Part shown: in pieces, positions 8,914-16,129 of the stretch
Layout of the letters: every line of letters starts with the position of its first letter
How positions within the stretch are numbered: the stretch's first letter is position 1
Translations under genes and position numbers: made by a program
Notes under the pieces: model-generated
What the model saw: the letters and a program-made list of their open reading frames with translations, nothing else
What the model was told of the DNA's origin: nothing
Databases searched by the model: none
Origin: Microcoleus sp. bin38.metabat.b11b12b14.051
GTDB lineage: Bacteria; Cyanobacteriota; Cyanobacteriia; Cyanobacteriales; Microcoleaceae
Assembly: GCF_013299165.1 (NCBI RefSeq)
Contig: NZ_JAAFKD010000027.1
Span: 1-42,493 of the forward strand
Reading direction: 5' to 3'
Length of the DNA stretch: 42,493 bases

Positions 8914-8946
8914 AACGCAGATGATTTAAACTCATCTGCGTTTTTT
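8914..8946 (+). terminator. Rho-independent terminator of ftsH
   Basis: An 11-bp perfect stem (AACGCAGATGA pairing with TCATCTGCGTT), a 7-base loop and a run of six T form a classic intrinsic terminator 25 bases after the ftsH stop. The stem sequence itself resembles the GCAGATGAACGCAGAT dispersed repeat, so a repeat may have been taken over as terminator. Confidence 0.8.
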
Positions 8947-9118
8947 GATATTTCATAGCTTGTTATACCAATTTAAAAAAACATTGCTACCAAAAATAAA
9001 TTAGAGGTTTTTACCTGTAGGGACACGGCACTGCCGTCTCCGGCAATTTATGATAATGACATATAATTTCTATAAGCTTAATCAGTGTAGCAACAATTTG
9101 TCAAAATGGTATTAGTTT

Positions 9119-9176
9119 GTAGTGCGGACTTAAGTCCGCAGCCGGAGAGCGGACTTAAGTCCGCACTACAAACCAT
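9119..9176. repeat. Hairpin repeat GTAGTGCGGACTTAAGTCC
   Basis: GTTTGTAGTGCGGACTTAAG pairs with CTTAAGTCCGCACTACAAAC across a short loop (GCCGGAGAG core). It is a single unit of the GTAGTGAGGACT family with diverged stem. The rest of 8947-9342 shows no gene; bases 9015-9045 contain a 'GTAGGGACACGGCACTGCCG' repeat related to 14050-14110. Confidence 0.8.
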
Positions 9177-9342
9177 TTTTGTTATGATTCCTCCATCCAT
9201 TAAATAAACACTAATTGTTATTTCTGTCAAATGAATGTGCTTAACTCTCTCGTCCGCTCGAATCGCCCAAATATTCATAAAAATCTTGACGCAATAACTT
9301 TTTTATTATATGATATTCACTTAATTTAAAATCACGATAATT

Positions 9343-9786
9343 TCAACTATAAAGATTGTGGTCTGGGTCTAACCAAACAATATAAAAAACATTTTCACTA
9401 AAAAAACCATGCACCCTACCGTATTCATTAGCAGATATTTGAAACTGGTAGGGAATATTTACTAGCATAGCTTCATTGGGAATTCCAAAACCATTAGGCT
9501 CAGTTGTATCTTGCCATGCTATGCCATGACAGCGCAGGCTTTTACTCTGATTGTTGATGATTTCTTGAGAATTCAATTGTGATAAATCCCGCAGCCTTCT
9601 CAATAGAGATGCTAGATATCTAGCATCTCGGCCGGCTAGTGAAAATTTATCTTTGTCATCCTGATAATACCTAAAAGAAAAACTAACTCCTTCCGGTATT
9701 TGTATGGGGACAATCTCTCTGTTGGCTGAAGATGACTGACTCCGAAGATTTGTATCTTGTCTTTTTTTATTCTTCTTCGATGACAC
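9343..9786 (-). CDS. Unrecognised 147-residue partner of a Panacea protein, candidate toxin
   Basis: The protein begins with a basic, disordered-looking segment (SSKKNKKRQDTNLRSQSSS), then a compact domain from about 24. It contains GRDARYLASLLRRLRDLS (52-69, a helix) and ends with a conserved-looking tail YGRVHGFFSENVFYIVWLDP followed by DHNLYS, reminiscent of small compact nuclease-type toxins but not assignable. The GTG start at 9786 lies inside the end of the upstream gene (20-base overlap), so the two are co-translated. Panacea genes are commonly paired with a toxin (PanAT systems), which makes a toxin role likely by context; no catalytic motif was identified. Confidence 0.7.
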   Translation of the reverse strand: MSSKKNKKRQDTNLRSQSSSANREIVPIQIPEGVSFSFRYYQDDKDKFSLAGRDARYLASLLRRLRDLSQLNSQEIINNQSKSLRCHGIAWQDTTEPNGFGIPNEAMLVNIPYQFQISANEYGRVHGFFSENVFYIVWLDPDHNLYS

Positions 9787-10243
9787 GGGTTTTGTAGTAT
9801 TCTTTCATTGATTCCTTAGAAATAATAGCATGAGAAGGTTCATCTTTTGGCAAGCTACCTCTGGCCTTAATCCAAGGGTCTTCGCGACGCACCATCAATT
9901 CCAACTCATAAGCATCGCGAAATAAATAATCACCAGATAAGTCGTCTAAAAACTCTTGTACTGCTTCGGGAAACTCTGGTTTGTTGACTTCTTTGAGAAT
10001 TGGCTTAAATCCAAATTGTTCTTTGTATTCGTAAAATAAAGCCGGGATAGTCGGCCCGTGCACCCAGGCTTCAAAATCCTCATCAAACAGCGGTGTGTCT
10101 TCAAAGGCTAGATACCATGCTTGGGCATAGAACAAGAGTTTTTGTAGTTTGTGGTTGCTGAGGTAAGAGCCTACGTCATTGGCAAACCAAATGTAGTAAT
10201 CTGCTAGTTTGGAGGCTGTTGTTATTGTTGTTATTGTGGTCAT
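9767..10243 (-). CDS. Panacea (DUF4065/SocA-like) antitoxin-domain protein
   Basis: The 158-residue protein carries the Panacea/DUF4065 signature: HKLQKLLFYAQAWYLAF (31-47), PLFDEDFEAWVHGPTIPALF (51-70) and a helical C-terminal half. The domain is known from SocA and from PanA antitoxins that neutralise many unrelated toxins. It is the first gene of a two-gene minus-strand unit and overlaps the next gene by 20 bases. Start ATG at 10243 is followed by the repeated MTTITTITTASK; an in-frame later start is unlikely because no other Met precedes the domain. It shares its upstream region with the divergent VapBC pair. Confidence 0.88.
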   Translation of the reverse strand: MTTITTITTASKLADYYIWFANDVGSYLSNHKLQKLLFYAQAWYLAFEDTPLFDEDFEAWVHGPTIPALFYEYKEQFGFKPILKEVNKPEFPEAVQEFLDDLSGDYLFRDAYELELMVRREDPWIKARGSLPKDEPSHAIISKESMKEYYKTRVIEEE

Positions 10244-10336
10244 ATAATTTTTTGAATCTATAAGTTGTGGATTCTATGATATCATAAATTATAGTATAAT
10301 GAGTAAACATCGCATCCTAAAAACTCCATACAAATC
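10244..10336. promoter_or_regulatory. Shared divergent control region of two toxin-antitoxin-like modules
   Basis: This 93-bp AT-rich gap holds the perfect palindrome ATGATATCAT (10276-10285) and, four bases on, the inverted repeat TTATA-G-TATAA (10289-10299). The latter overlaps a perfect -10 hexamer TATAAT (10295-10300) oriented toward the plus-strand VapBC pair; no clear -35 is seen. Antitoxins usually repress their own promoter through such dyads, so these are candidate operators. Confidence 0.5.
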
Positions 10337-10558
10337 ATGACTATCGATCTACAGATTTTTGAAACAATCGTCAAGATGCCAGAATCCCTAAAACAAGAGA
10401 TATTGCATTATGCAAAATATTTACTTGAGAAACACACAAACACTGAATCGTCTCCAGAACAACTTGAACAACCTCATGGTTATGGTAGTTGGGCTGGTCA
10501 AATCGTGATGTCTGATGATTTCGATCAACCGCTGGAAGATTTAAAGGAATATATGTAA
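10337..10558 (+). CDS. VapB-type antitoxin, DUF2281
   Basis: The 73-residue protein matches DUF2281: an N-terminal helix pair (ETIVKMPESLKQEILHYAKY) and the C-terminal toxin-binding motif GSWAGQIVMSDDFDQPLEDL with the ending KEYM. DUF2281 proteins partner with PIN-domain toxins; here the PIN gene starts one base after the stop codon. The antitoxin presumably sequesters VapC and may bind the upstream dyads. Confidence 0.88.
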   Translation: MTIDLQIFETIVKMPESLKQEILHYAKYLLEKHTNTESSPEQLEQPHGYGSWAGQIVMSDDFDQPLEDLKEYM

Positions 10559-10559
10559 G

Positions 10560-10940
10560 ATGGAATTCCTTTTAGATACTCATGCTTTTTTGTGGTACTT
10601 GCTTGGTGATTTAAATCTAGGTAATAAGGCGAAAGAAGCGATTGATACTAAAACAGGTTTGTATTTTAGTATTGCCAGCCTTTGGGAAATATCTATTAAA
10701 ATTAATGTTGGCAAGCTTCAACTGAATCGACAATTTGAAGACCTTCCTAAAGAATTGCAACATCTTAACGCTCAAATTCTACCAATTACATTTGAAGATA
10801 CTCAGATTTATAAAGGTCTTTCTCTTCATCATCGAGATCCTTTCGATCGCATTTTAGTCGCACAGACGATAAATCATTCGCTTGTTTTGATTAGTCGAGA
10901 TGAAGCTTTTGATGCTTATCCTATTCAGAGGATTTGGTGA
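10560..10940 (+). CDS. vapC: VapC-type PIN-domain ribonuclease toxin
   Basis: The 126-residue PIN-domain protein has the acidic metal-binding residues in order: D6 in MEFLLDTHAFLW, E43 in SLWEISIK, D93/D96 in HRDPFDRILVAQ and D114 in ISRDEAFDAY. VapC enzymes cleave specific RNAs and are held inactive by VapB. Length and motifs are complete, so the toxin looks functional. One base separates it from the antitoxin gene, indicating translational coupling. The next gene is convergent. Confidence 0.92.
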   Translation: MEFLLDTHAFLWYLLGDLNLGNKAKEAIDTKTGLYFSIASLWEISIKINVGKLQLNRQFEDLPKELQHLNAQILPITFEDTQIYKGLSLHHRDPFDRILVAQTINHSLVLISRDEAFDAYPIQRIW

Positions 10941-10985
10941 TGAATAAGGTTGTTTTTTGATCGGTAAACCTACTAGGAACAAAAA

Positions 10986-11031
10986 AATACCCAAAAACCT
11001 AATCTGTTAAAGAAGTTGGTATCTGGGTATT
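10986..11031. terminator. Possible bidirectional stem-loop between vapC and the radical SAM gene
   Basis: AATACCCA (10986-10993) pairs with TGGGTATT (11024-11031) across a 30-base loop, with an A-run before it that would be a T-run for the minus-strand gene. It lies between two convergent genes. The long loop makes it a weak candidate. Confidence 0.3.
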
Positions 11032-11050
11032 CCGGTTTAATTACCCAACT

Positions 11051-12649
11051 TTAAACTACTTGCACTTGTTTTTCGGCAATAGAAGCTATCAGGGCTTTTT
11101 GCTGCGCCTGTTGAGCTTCGTCAGCTAAAAACTCGGCTAATTGTTCTTCGATTTCATCCCGCACAATTTGACGGTATTCTAGGAAGTGCTCGTTGTGAGC
11201 ACACACTGTTAAATAGTGATCCCAAACCGCTGGATTGCGTTTGATAATGCTGAACAAATGATGCCAGAATTTCCAGCGAGTTGAACGCTTGACTCCTTGA
11301 CGCCACACTACGGTTAGTAATGCTCGCAAGTCGATCCAACTGGGGATTCTTGATGGTATATTTGCTGTAGGTGCACCCAACATCAAGAAGTGGCGGTAGG
11401 TGCGGTCTAGGTATTTCTCAGCATCGTATACGTCAGAAAATGCTTGGACATATTCCCGCGCGATGTCTTCTAGCGGCCGCGTAGGAATGAAGTTCATCAA
11501 TGTAGTTTGATTCAGGTTTCCTGATTTGTCGCGCAATCTGCCTTCTTTTGCTAGTCTGTGGGACAATGCAGTGTGCGGCAAAGCTTGCAACATTCCAAAG
11601 GTTGTACTCGGAATTGCTGCTGCTTCGGCGAAGTTGACGATGCGTTGGCCTGCGCCTGCTTTTTCGCCGTCGAATCCGATGATGAATCCGGCCATGACTC
11701 GTAAACCGGATTTGGCAATCAATTCTACTGATTCGGTGAGGGAATTCCGCGTGTTTTGGAATTTTTTGGTCATTTGCAAGCTTTCTTCGTCGGGGGTTTC
11801 AATTCCCAGAAATACTGCGTTGAAATGACACTTCACCATCATGTCCATCAATTCTTGGTCTTGGGCTAAGTCGATGGATGCTTCTGTGTTGAAGTTGAAG
11901 GGGAATTTGTGTTCTATTTGCCAGACTTCTAAGTCTTTTAGCAATAGTTTGACACTGCGTTTGTTCCCGATAAAGTTGTCATCTACCATGAACACGCCGC
12001 GCCGCCAACCTAGGTTGTAGAGACAGTCTAGTTCTGCTATTAGTTGTTGGGGCTCCTTGGTGCGGGGTTTGCGACCGTAGAGGACGATGATATCGCAGAA
12101 TTCGCACTGGAATGGACAACCTCGCGAAAATTGAATCGACATCGAATCGTAGCTGTCTAATTCCAGCAGGTCGAAGCGGGGAACTGGGGTTGTGGTAACA
12201 TCGGGTTTTACGCCGTCCGATCGATACATTCCACTTTTTTCACCCCGCGCGATGGCTTCGACGAACATCGGTAGGGTGATTTCGCCTTCGTCGAGAATCA
12301 GGTAATCGATGCCGGCTGCTTGGGGCTCTTCGGGTACGGAAGTCGGGTAGGGGCCACCGCAGGCTACGGATTTACCGCGCCGCTTGGCTTCGCGGATGAT
12401 GTCTAGCAAGTCTTCTTTTTGGACAATCATCGCAGACAGAATAACGAGCTCCGCCCATTCCCATTCTGCTTCGGTGATTTGTCGGATGTTGCGATCGACT
12501 AACTTAAATTCCCATTCTTGGGGTAGAATAGCTGCTACTGTTACCAAACCCAGCGGTGGAAGCAGCACTTTGCGATCGACTAATTCTAGGATTTTCTCGT
12601 AAGACCAGAATGTTTTCGGGAACAGGGGGTAAACTAGAAGCACTCGCAT
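11051..12649 (-). CDS. B12-binding domain radical SAM protein with DUF4070-like C-terminus
   Basis: The 532-residue enzyme has an N-terminal cobalamin-binding Rossmann domain (about 1-135: MRVLLVYPLFPKTFW, ACGGPYPTSVPEE, LILDEGEITLP), the radical SAM motif CPFQCEFC with C178, C182 and C185, a TIM-barrel core (about 170-390, GIETPDEESL, AGFIIGFDGE) and a C-terminal DUF4070-like region. Such enzymes bind a 4Fe-4S cluster and SAM and typically methylate unreactive carbons or rearrange substrates. The family contains the hopanoid C-2 methylase HpnP among others; I cannot place this member by eye. The start ATG at 12649 opens the cobalamin-domain strand directly. It is convergent with vapC and monocistronic. 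Confidence 0.88.
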   Translation of the reverse strand: MRVLLVYPLFPKTFWSYEKILELVDRKVLLPPLGLVTVAAILPQEWEFKLVDRNIRQITEAEWEWAELVILSAMIVQKEDLLDIIREAKRRGKSVACGGPYPTSVPEEPQAAGIDYLILDEGEITLPMFVEAIARGEKSGMYRSDGVKPDVTTTPVPRFDLLELDSYDSMSIQFSRGCPFQCEFCDIIVLYGRKPRTKEPQQLIAELDCLYNLGWRRGVFMVDDNFIGNKRSVKLLLKDLEVWQIEHKFPFNFNTEASIDLAQDQELMDMMVKCHFNAVFLGIETPDEESLQMTKKFQNTRNSLTESVELIAKSGLRVMAGFIIGFDGEKAGAGQRIVNFAEAAAIPSTTFGMLQALPHTALSHRLAKEGRLRDKSGNLNQTTLMNFIPTRPLEDIAREYVQAFSDVYDAEKYLDRTYRHFLMLGAPTANIPSRIPSWIDLRALLTVVWRQGVKRSTRWKFWHHLFSIIKRNPAVWDHYLTVCAHNEHFLEYRQIVRDEIEEQLAEFLADEAQQAQQKALIASIAEKQVQVV

Positions 12650-13044
12650 ATTATGTTAAACCTCACATCAGTAAATAACTTGCGATCGGGCTGGCGTGTC
12701 TGAGAGTTCGATCGACTCTCAAGACTTAATGTTACGGCTAAAATTACGATCTTGCGCGCGATCGACTATCTGACGAGGGGCGACACCCCCTAACACGAAG
12801 ATAACCGACGCAATTTAATGAATTTGCAGTTTGTTGTCAAAGCCCGCAAATGCTGATATCTTATCTTATTTGATCGCTAATTGACGGTAATGGCTTCAAA
12901 AGTGTAGGAATTAGGCAAAAAAGAATTTTGAAACAGTAGACTTGAATAGCAAGAATTAGGGACGGGCTAGAAGCCCATCCCACAATCTTTCTTCTTGTGG
13001 GATGGGCTTCTAGCCCGTCCGATTATTGGTGCGGAGTCTACGCG
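12650..13044. repeat. Intergenic region with a 26-bp perfect inverted repeat
   Basis: The arm GGACGGGCTAGAAGCCCATC plus CCACAA (12960-12985) pairs perfectly with its complement at 12995-13020 across a 9-base loop. The hairpin is 25 bases beyond the stop of the SDR gene and may end its transcript. A smaller dyad GAGAGT/ACTCTC surrounds TCGATCG near 12701-12720. No gene is visible. Confidence 0.75.
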
Positions 13045-14010
13045 CTACTTTGCATTTTTATCAGGAATTCCGCTAGTTCTTAACATATCAGCAACTGTGC
13101 CGCAGTAACTCGGCAATCCGACGCTTTCGGGATTGACCAGATTTTGATAAGTAAAATGGCGGTAGCTGATGCAAAATCTATCCCAAGCAGCCATTTGAAT
13201 TCGGAACAACCAAATAAAGAAATCGGCAAGCCAAGGTGACAGAGTAATCCGAAAGAATATTTTTGTATGCAAATATTTGCAAGCTTGTTCGACAACTTCA
13301 TTCGCGGTAATCGCCGGATTTCCGAGTACAAAATGTCGCGTTTCTTCGGAAGCAGTCGGATGTTCAACTAAATAATTAACTACCGTGGCAATATCGGCGC
13401 TGTGGATGAAGTGAAAGCTGCCGTCTGCTTTCAGCCAGCGAATCAAACCAATCCATTTGGCGACGAGTGGTAAGCCGGATGATAGGTGAGAAACTGGTTT
13501 ATCGGCGTCTCCTCCCAATACTAATGTTGGGTAAAGTGCGGTAATCGGAGGCACATTTGTCAATGTCGATAATTGCGTCATGCACTCGTATTTCGAGCGA
13601 ACGTAATCTGTTCCGAGTTCTCCGGCTTCTTTGAGCAAGTTGTTATCTCTACCGAGAATACTGGCGGTTGAAAAGTAGATTACTTGTTGGCAAGTTTCGG
13701 GCGAAAGTAGTTGAATTAATTGCAGGGTTTTGCTGACGTTGACATCAAAAACTTCTTGGGTTCCTCCCCAAGCTGTGGCGGCTAAAATTGCGACATCTAT
13801 TGTTTGGAGAAGTTCGGCAAATTGCTCGATGTTTTTCATGTCGCCCTGTATGATGTTGATGCCGGGGCGGGCTTTTGTGTCAAATTTTAGCTTGTCTGGG
13901 TTGCGAACTAATAGGTAGAGTTCGTGGTTTGTCTGTTGAATTAAGGTTTCGGCCATGTAGTGACCGATACAGCCACTTGCACCCGTTACAAAAATTTTTT
14001 TGGGGTTCAT
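13045..14010 (-). CDS. Extended SDR, NAD-dependent epimerase/dehydratase family
   Basis: The 321-residue protein opens with a Rossmann fold: KKIFVTGASGCIGHYMAE with TGASGCIG at 9-16. The catalytic site is visible as S114/T115 in YFSTASILG and Y136-x3-K140 in TDYVRSKYE. Extended SDRs of this type act on nucleotide sugars, flavonoid-like or terpenoid substrates; the specificity is not evident. The C-terminal part (240-321) is hydrophobic in places (FFRITLSPWLADFFIWLF) and may bind a lipid-like substrate or membrane. It is followed by a strong hairpin and preceded by repeats, so it is probably a single-gene unit. Confidence 0.85.
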   Translation of the reverse strand: MNPKKIFVTGASGCIGHYMAETLIQQTNHELYLLVRNPDKLKFDTKARPGINIIQGDMKNIEQFAELLQTIDVAILAATAWGGTQEVFDVNVSKTLQLIQLLSPETCQQVIYFSTASILGRDNNLLKEAGELGTDYVRSKYECMTQLSTLTNVPPITALYPTLVLGGDADKPVSHLSSGLPLVAKWIGLIRWLKADGSFHFIHSADIATVVNYLVEHPTASEETRHFVLGNPAITANEVVEQACKYLHTKIFFRITLSPWLADFFIWLFRIQMAAWDRFCISYRHFTYQNLVNPESVGLPSYCGTVADMLRTSGIPDKNAK

Positions 14011-14049
14011 TTTGCCGGAGGGGAAGATGGGAGAGATGAGGGTTTTTGA

Positions 14050-14117
14050 TGGTAGGGAAACGGCATTGCCGTGTCCTTTTTATACGGTAGGGAAACGGCA
14101 TTGCCGTGTCCTCTTTT
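14050..14117. repeat. Two units of the GGTAGGGAAACGGCATTGCC repeat
   Basis: Two near-identical 'GGTAGGGAAACGGCATTGCC' units precede the larger tandem array. The same core is repeated inside each 143-base unit and again at 14598-14630. Confidence 0.8.
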
Positions 14118-14546
14118 CATTTAATGTCAAACGTGGTTATAGACTGTTGTTTGGCGGTTAGGTTCTAGAACCCCCCTAACCCCCCTTGCTAAGGGGGGGA
14201 CAAGAGCATTGCCGTGTCCTCTTTTCATGGTAGGGAAACGGCATTGCCGTGTCCTCTTTTCATTTAATGTCAAACGTGGTTATAGACTGTTGTTTGGCGG
14301 TTAGGTTCTAGAACCCCCCTAACCCCCCTTGCTAAGGGGGGGACAAGAGCATTGCCGTGTCCTCTTTTCATGGTAGGGAAACGGCATTGCCGTGTCCTCT
14401 TTTCATTTAATGTCAAACGTGGTTATAGACTGTTGTTTGGCGGTTAGGTTCTAGAACCCCCCTAACCCCCCTTGCTAAGGGGGGGACAAGAGCATTGCCG
14501 TGTCCTCTTTTCATGGTAGGGAAACGGCACTGCCGTGTCCTCTTTC
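14118..14546. repeat. Three tandem copies of a 143-bp unit
   Basis: Copies start at 14118, 14261 and 14404 (CATTTAATGTCAAACGTGG). Each contains AGACTGTTGTTTGGCGG, a GGTTCTAGAACCCCCCTAAC palindromic part, CTTGCTAAGGGGGGGACAAG and a GGTAGGGAAACGGCATTGCC end. By eye the first two copies are the same and the third differs at one base near its end (CACTGCCG). Such uniformity means recent duplication. Nothing coding lies within. Confidence 0.92.
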
Positions 14547-14651
14547 TTTGTTACAAATATTGTGTGTTTTGTCCACAAATATTGTGGGTTGTTGGCACGG
14601 TAGGGAGACGGCATTGCCGTTTCCCTACGAATATTGCAATCGCAATCAAAT

Positions 14652-15716
14652 TTAAGCAGTAACTGCGAGCAATTTGTCGGCTTGTTTGGCGGTTTCAAAG
14701 AAGTAACGCACGTTATCTTCGGGGGTTCCTGGTAATACGCCGTGTCCTAAGTTGAGGATGTGTCCACGCGGGCCAGCTTTGCGAATTGTATCAAGAATTC
14801 GATCGCGAATAAACGGTTGAGAACCAAACAATACGCCGGGATCGAGATTTCCTTGAACGTTCATGTTGGGGCCCAAACGTCGGCGTGCGTCGGCCATATC
14901 AACCGTCCAATCAACGCTGATGATGTCCGCGCCGGATGTTGTCATCCGTTCCAGGAGGCCCGCGCTACCTGTGACTAATAGGATTAGCGGGGTGTCAGGA
15001 TGGGTTTTTTTGACTTGCTCGAATACTTGTTTTTGGTATGGTAAGGCGAAGGTGTCGTAATCCTGCGGGGAGAGTTGGCCGGCCCAGGAATCGAACATTT
15101 GCACTACTTGCGCGCCGCAGTCGATTTGATAGCGGACGTAAACTGCGATCGCATCGGCGAATTTTGAGAGCAATTGATGCAGTAAAGTTGGATCGGAAAA
15201 TGCCATGTTTTTGATGATGGCATAATCCTTAGAACCTTTACCTTCAACTGCGTAGGCTGCTAGAGTCCAAGGTGCGCCGACAAAGCCGAGCACGGTGGAT
15301 TTGTTGCCAACTTCCGCGCGCAGGGATTGGAGGATGGTTTTGATAAACGGTAAGCTTTCTTCGGGGTTCAGCGGTTGCAGGTTGTCGATTTGCTGCTGAG
15401 TGCGGATGGGTGCGTGGATTATCGGGCCTTTACCTTCGGCGATGTCCATGTCGATGCCCAAACCGGGCATGGGGGTGACAATATCGGAAAATAAGATTAC
15501 GCCGTCGGGTTGAAACGCGCGCCACGGCTGAAGGGAAACTTCGATCGCAACTTCGGGTATTTCGGAACGTTCGCGAAAGGATGGATACTTTTCTCGCAAA
15601 TCTCGATAGGCTTTCATGTAGCGACCGGCTTGGCGCATCATCCACACGGGCGGGCGGTCTAGGGTTTCGCCGCGGGCTGCCCGCAACAGTAAGGGAACTT
15701 CATTTAATGCCGACAT
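14652..15716 (-). CDS. hemE: Uroporphyrinogen decarboxylase
   Basis: HemE removes the four acetate carboxyls of uroporphyrinogen III to give coproporphyrinogen III, the branch step toward haem and chlorophyll in the cytoplasm. The 354-residue protein has the signature [11 protein letters not shown] (28-38), the catalytic aspartate D78 in [14 protein letters not shown], the block [16 protein letters not shown], and near the C-terminus [14 protein letters not shown]. Length and motifs are normal. ATG at 15716 opens [17 protein letters not shown], as in other cyanobacterial HemE proteins. It is transcribed away from the CRISPR array, so hemE promoter and array leader share the 15717-16129 region. 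Confidence 0.97.
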   Translation of the reverse strand: MSALNEVPLLLRAARGETLDRPPVWMMRQAGRYMKAYRDLREKYPSFRERSEIPEVAIEVSLQPWRAFQPDGVILFSDIVTPMPGLGIDMDIAEGKGPIIHAPIRTQQQIDNLQPLNPEESLPFIKTILQSLRAEVGNKSTVLGFVGAPWTLAAYAVEGKGSKDYAIIKNMAFSDPTLLHQLLSKFADAIAVYVRYQIDCGAQVVQMFDSWAGQLSPQDYDTFALPYQKQVFEQVKKTHPDTPLILLVTGSAGLLERMTTSGADIISVDWTVDMADARRRLGPNMNVQGNLDPGVLFGSQPFIRDRILDTIRKAGPRGHILNLGHGVLPGTPEDNVRYFFETAKQADKLLAVTA

Positions 15717-15821
15717 CTTAACTTGTCTCTACCTTAGATATTTTAATGTCTTTGGTAGCTTACCATTGTGCGATCGTCCTTTTCGATCGAAAGTTGTGCG
15801 ATCGGCGGTACCTGTTGTCTG

Positions 15822-15873
15822 TCATTGCGAGGCGCTATCTGTCATTGCGAGGCACGAAGCAATCTCCGCATCT
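15822..15873. repeat. GTCATTGCGAGG repeat pair
   Basis: 'CTGTCATTGCGAGGCGCTAT' and 'CTGTCATTGCGAGGCACGAA' follow one another, then GCAATCTCCGCATCTG. A relative is at 4539-4576. Confidence 0.65.
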
Positions 15874-15889
15874 GTTTTTCGGGGCTTCT

Positions 15890-16129
15890 ACTTTCTGGAC
15901 AGGATTAGTTGATTGGTAGAGCTTGATTTGCGATCGAACTGTGGTAGTTTGCGAGGCTGAGGGAAAAATGGCTGAGATGACGCTGTTTCGTTCTAACCCT
16001 CGCAGCATTGCTGGGTAAGGGTTTCAGCTATTTTCTCTTTGGGGTTGAAGGAGTTTTGAGGGGTAATTTGGGGGAGCCTCGCAAATGGCCTCTGGACAGG
16101 TTGCGCTGTATAGGGTGTATGATGGAGGT
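15890..16129 (+). promoter_or_regulatory. Probable CRISPR leader
   Basis: This noncoding stretch lies directly before the first repeat on the side expected from repeat orientation. It contains an 11-base inverted repeat, TTTGCGAGGCT (15948-15958) and AGCCTCGCAAA (16075-16085), spaced by 116 bases, plus a CCCTCGCAGC half site near 15993. Leaders carry the array promoter and the sites that guide spacer acquisition. The assignment rests on repeat orientation and position. Confidence 0.6.

Noticed and set aside
14118..14546. Triple repeat considered as a second CRISPR
   Set aside because: Units are 143 bases with no variable spacers; everything is repeated.
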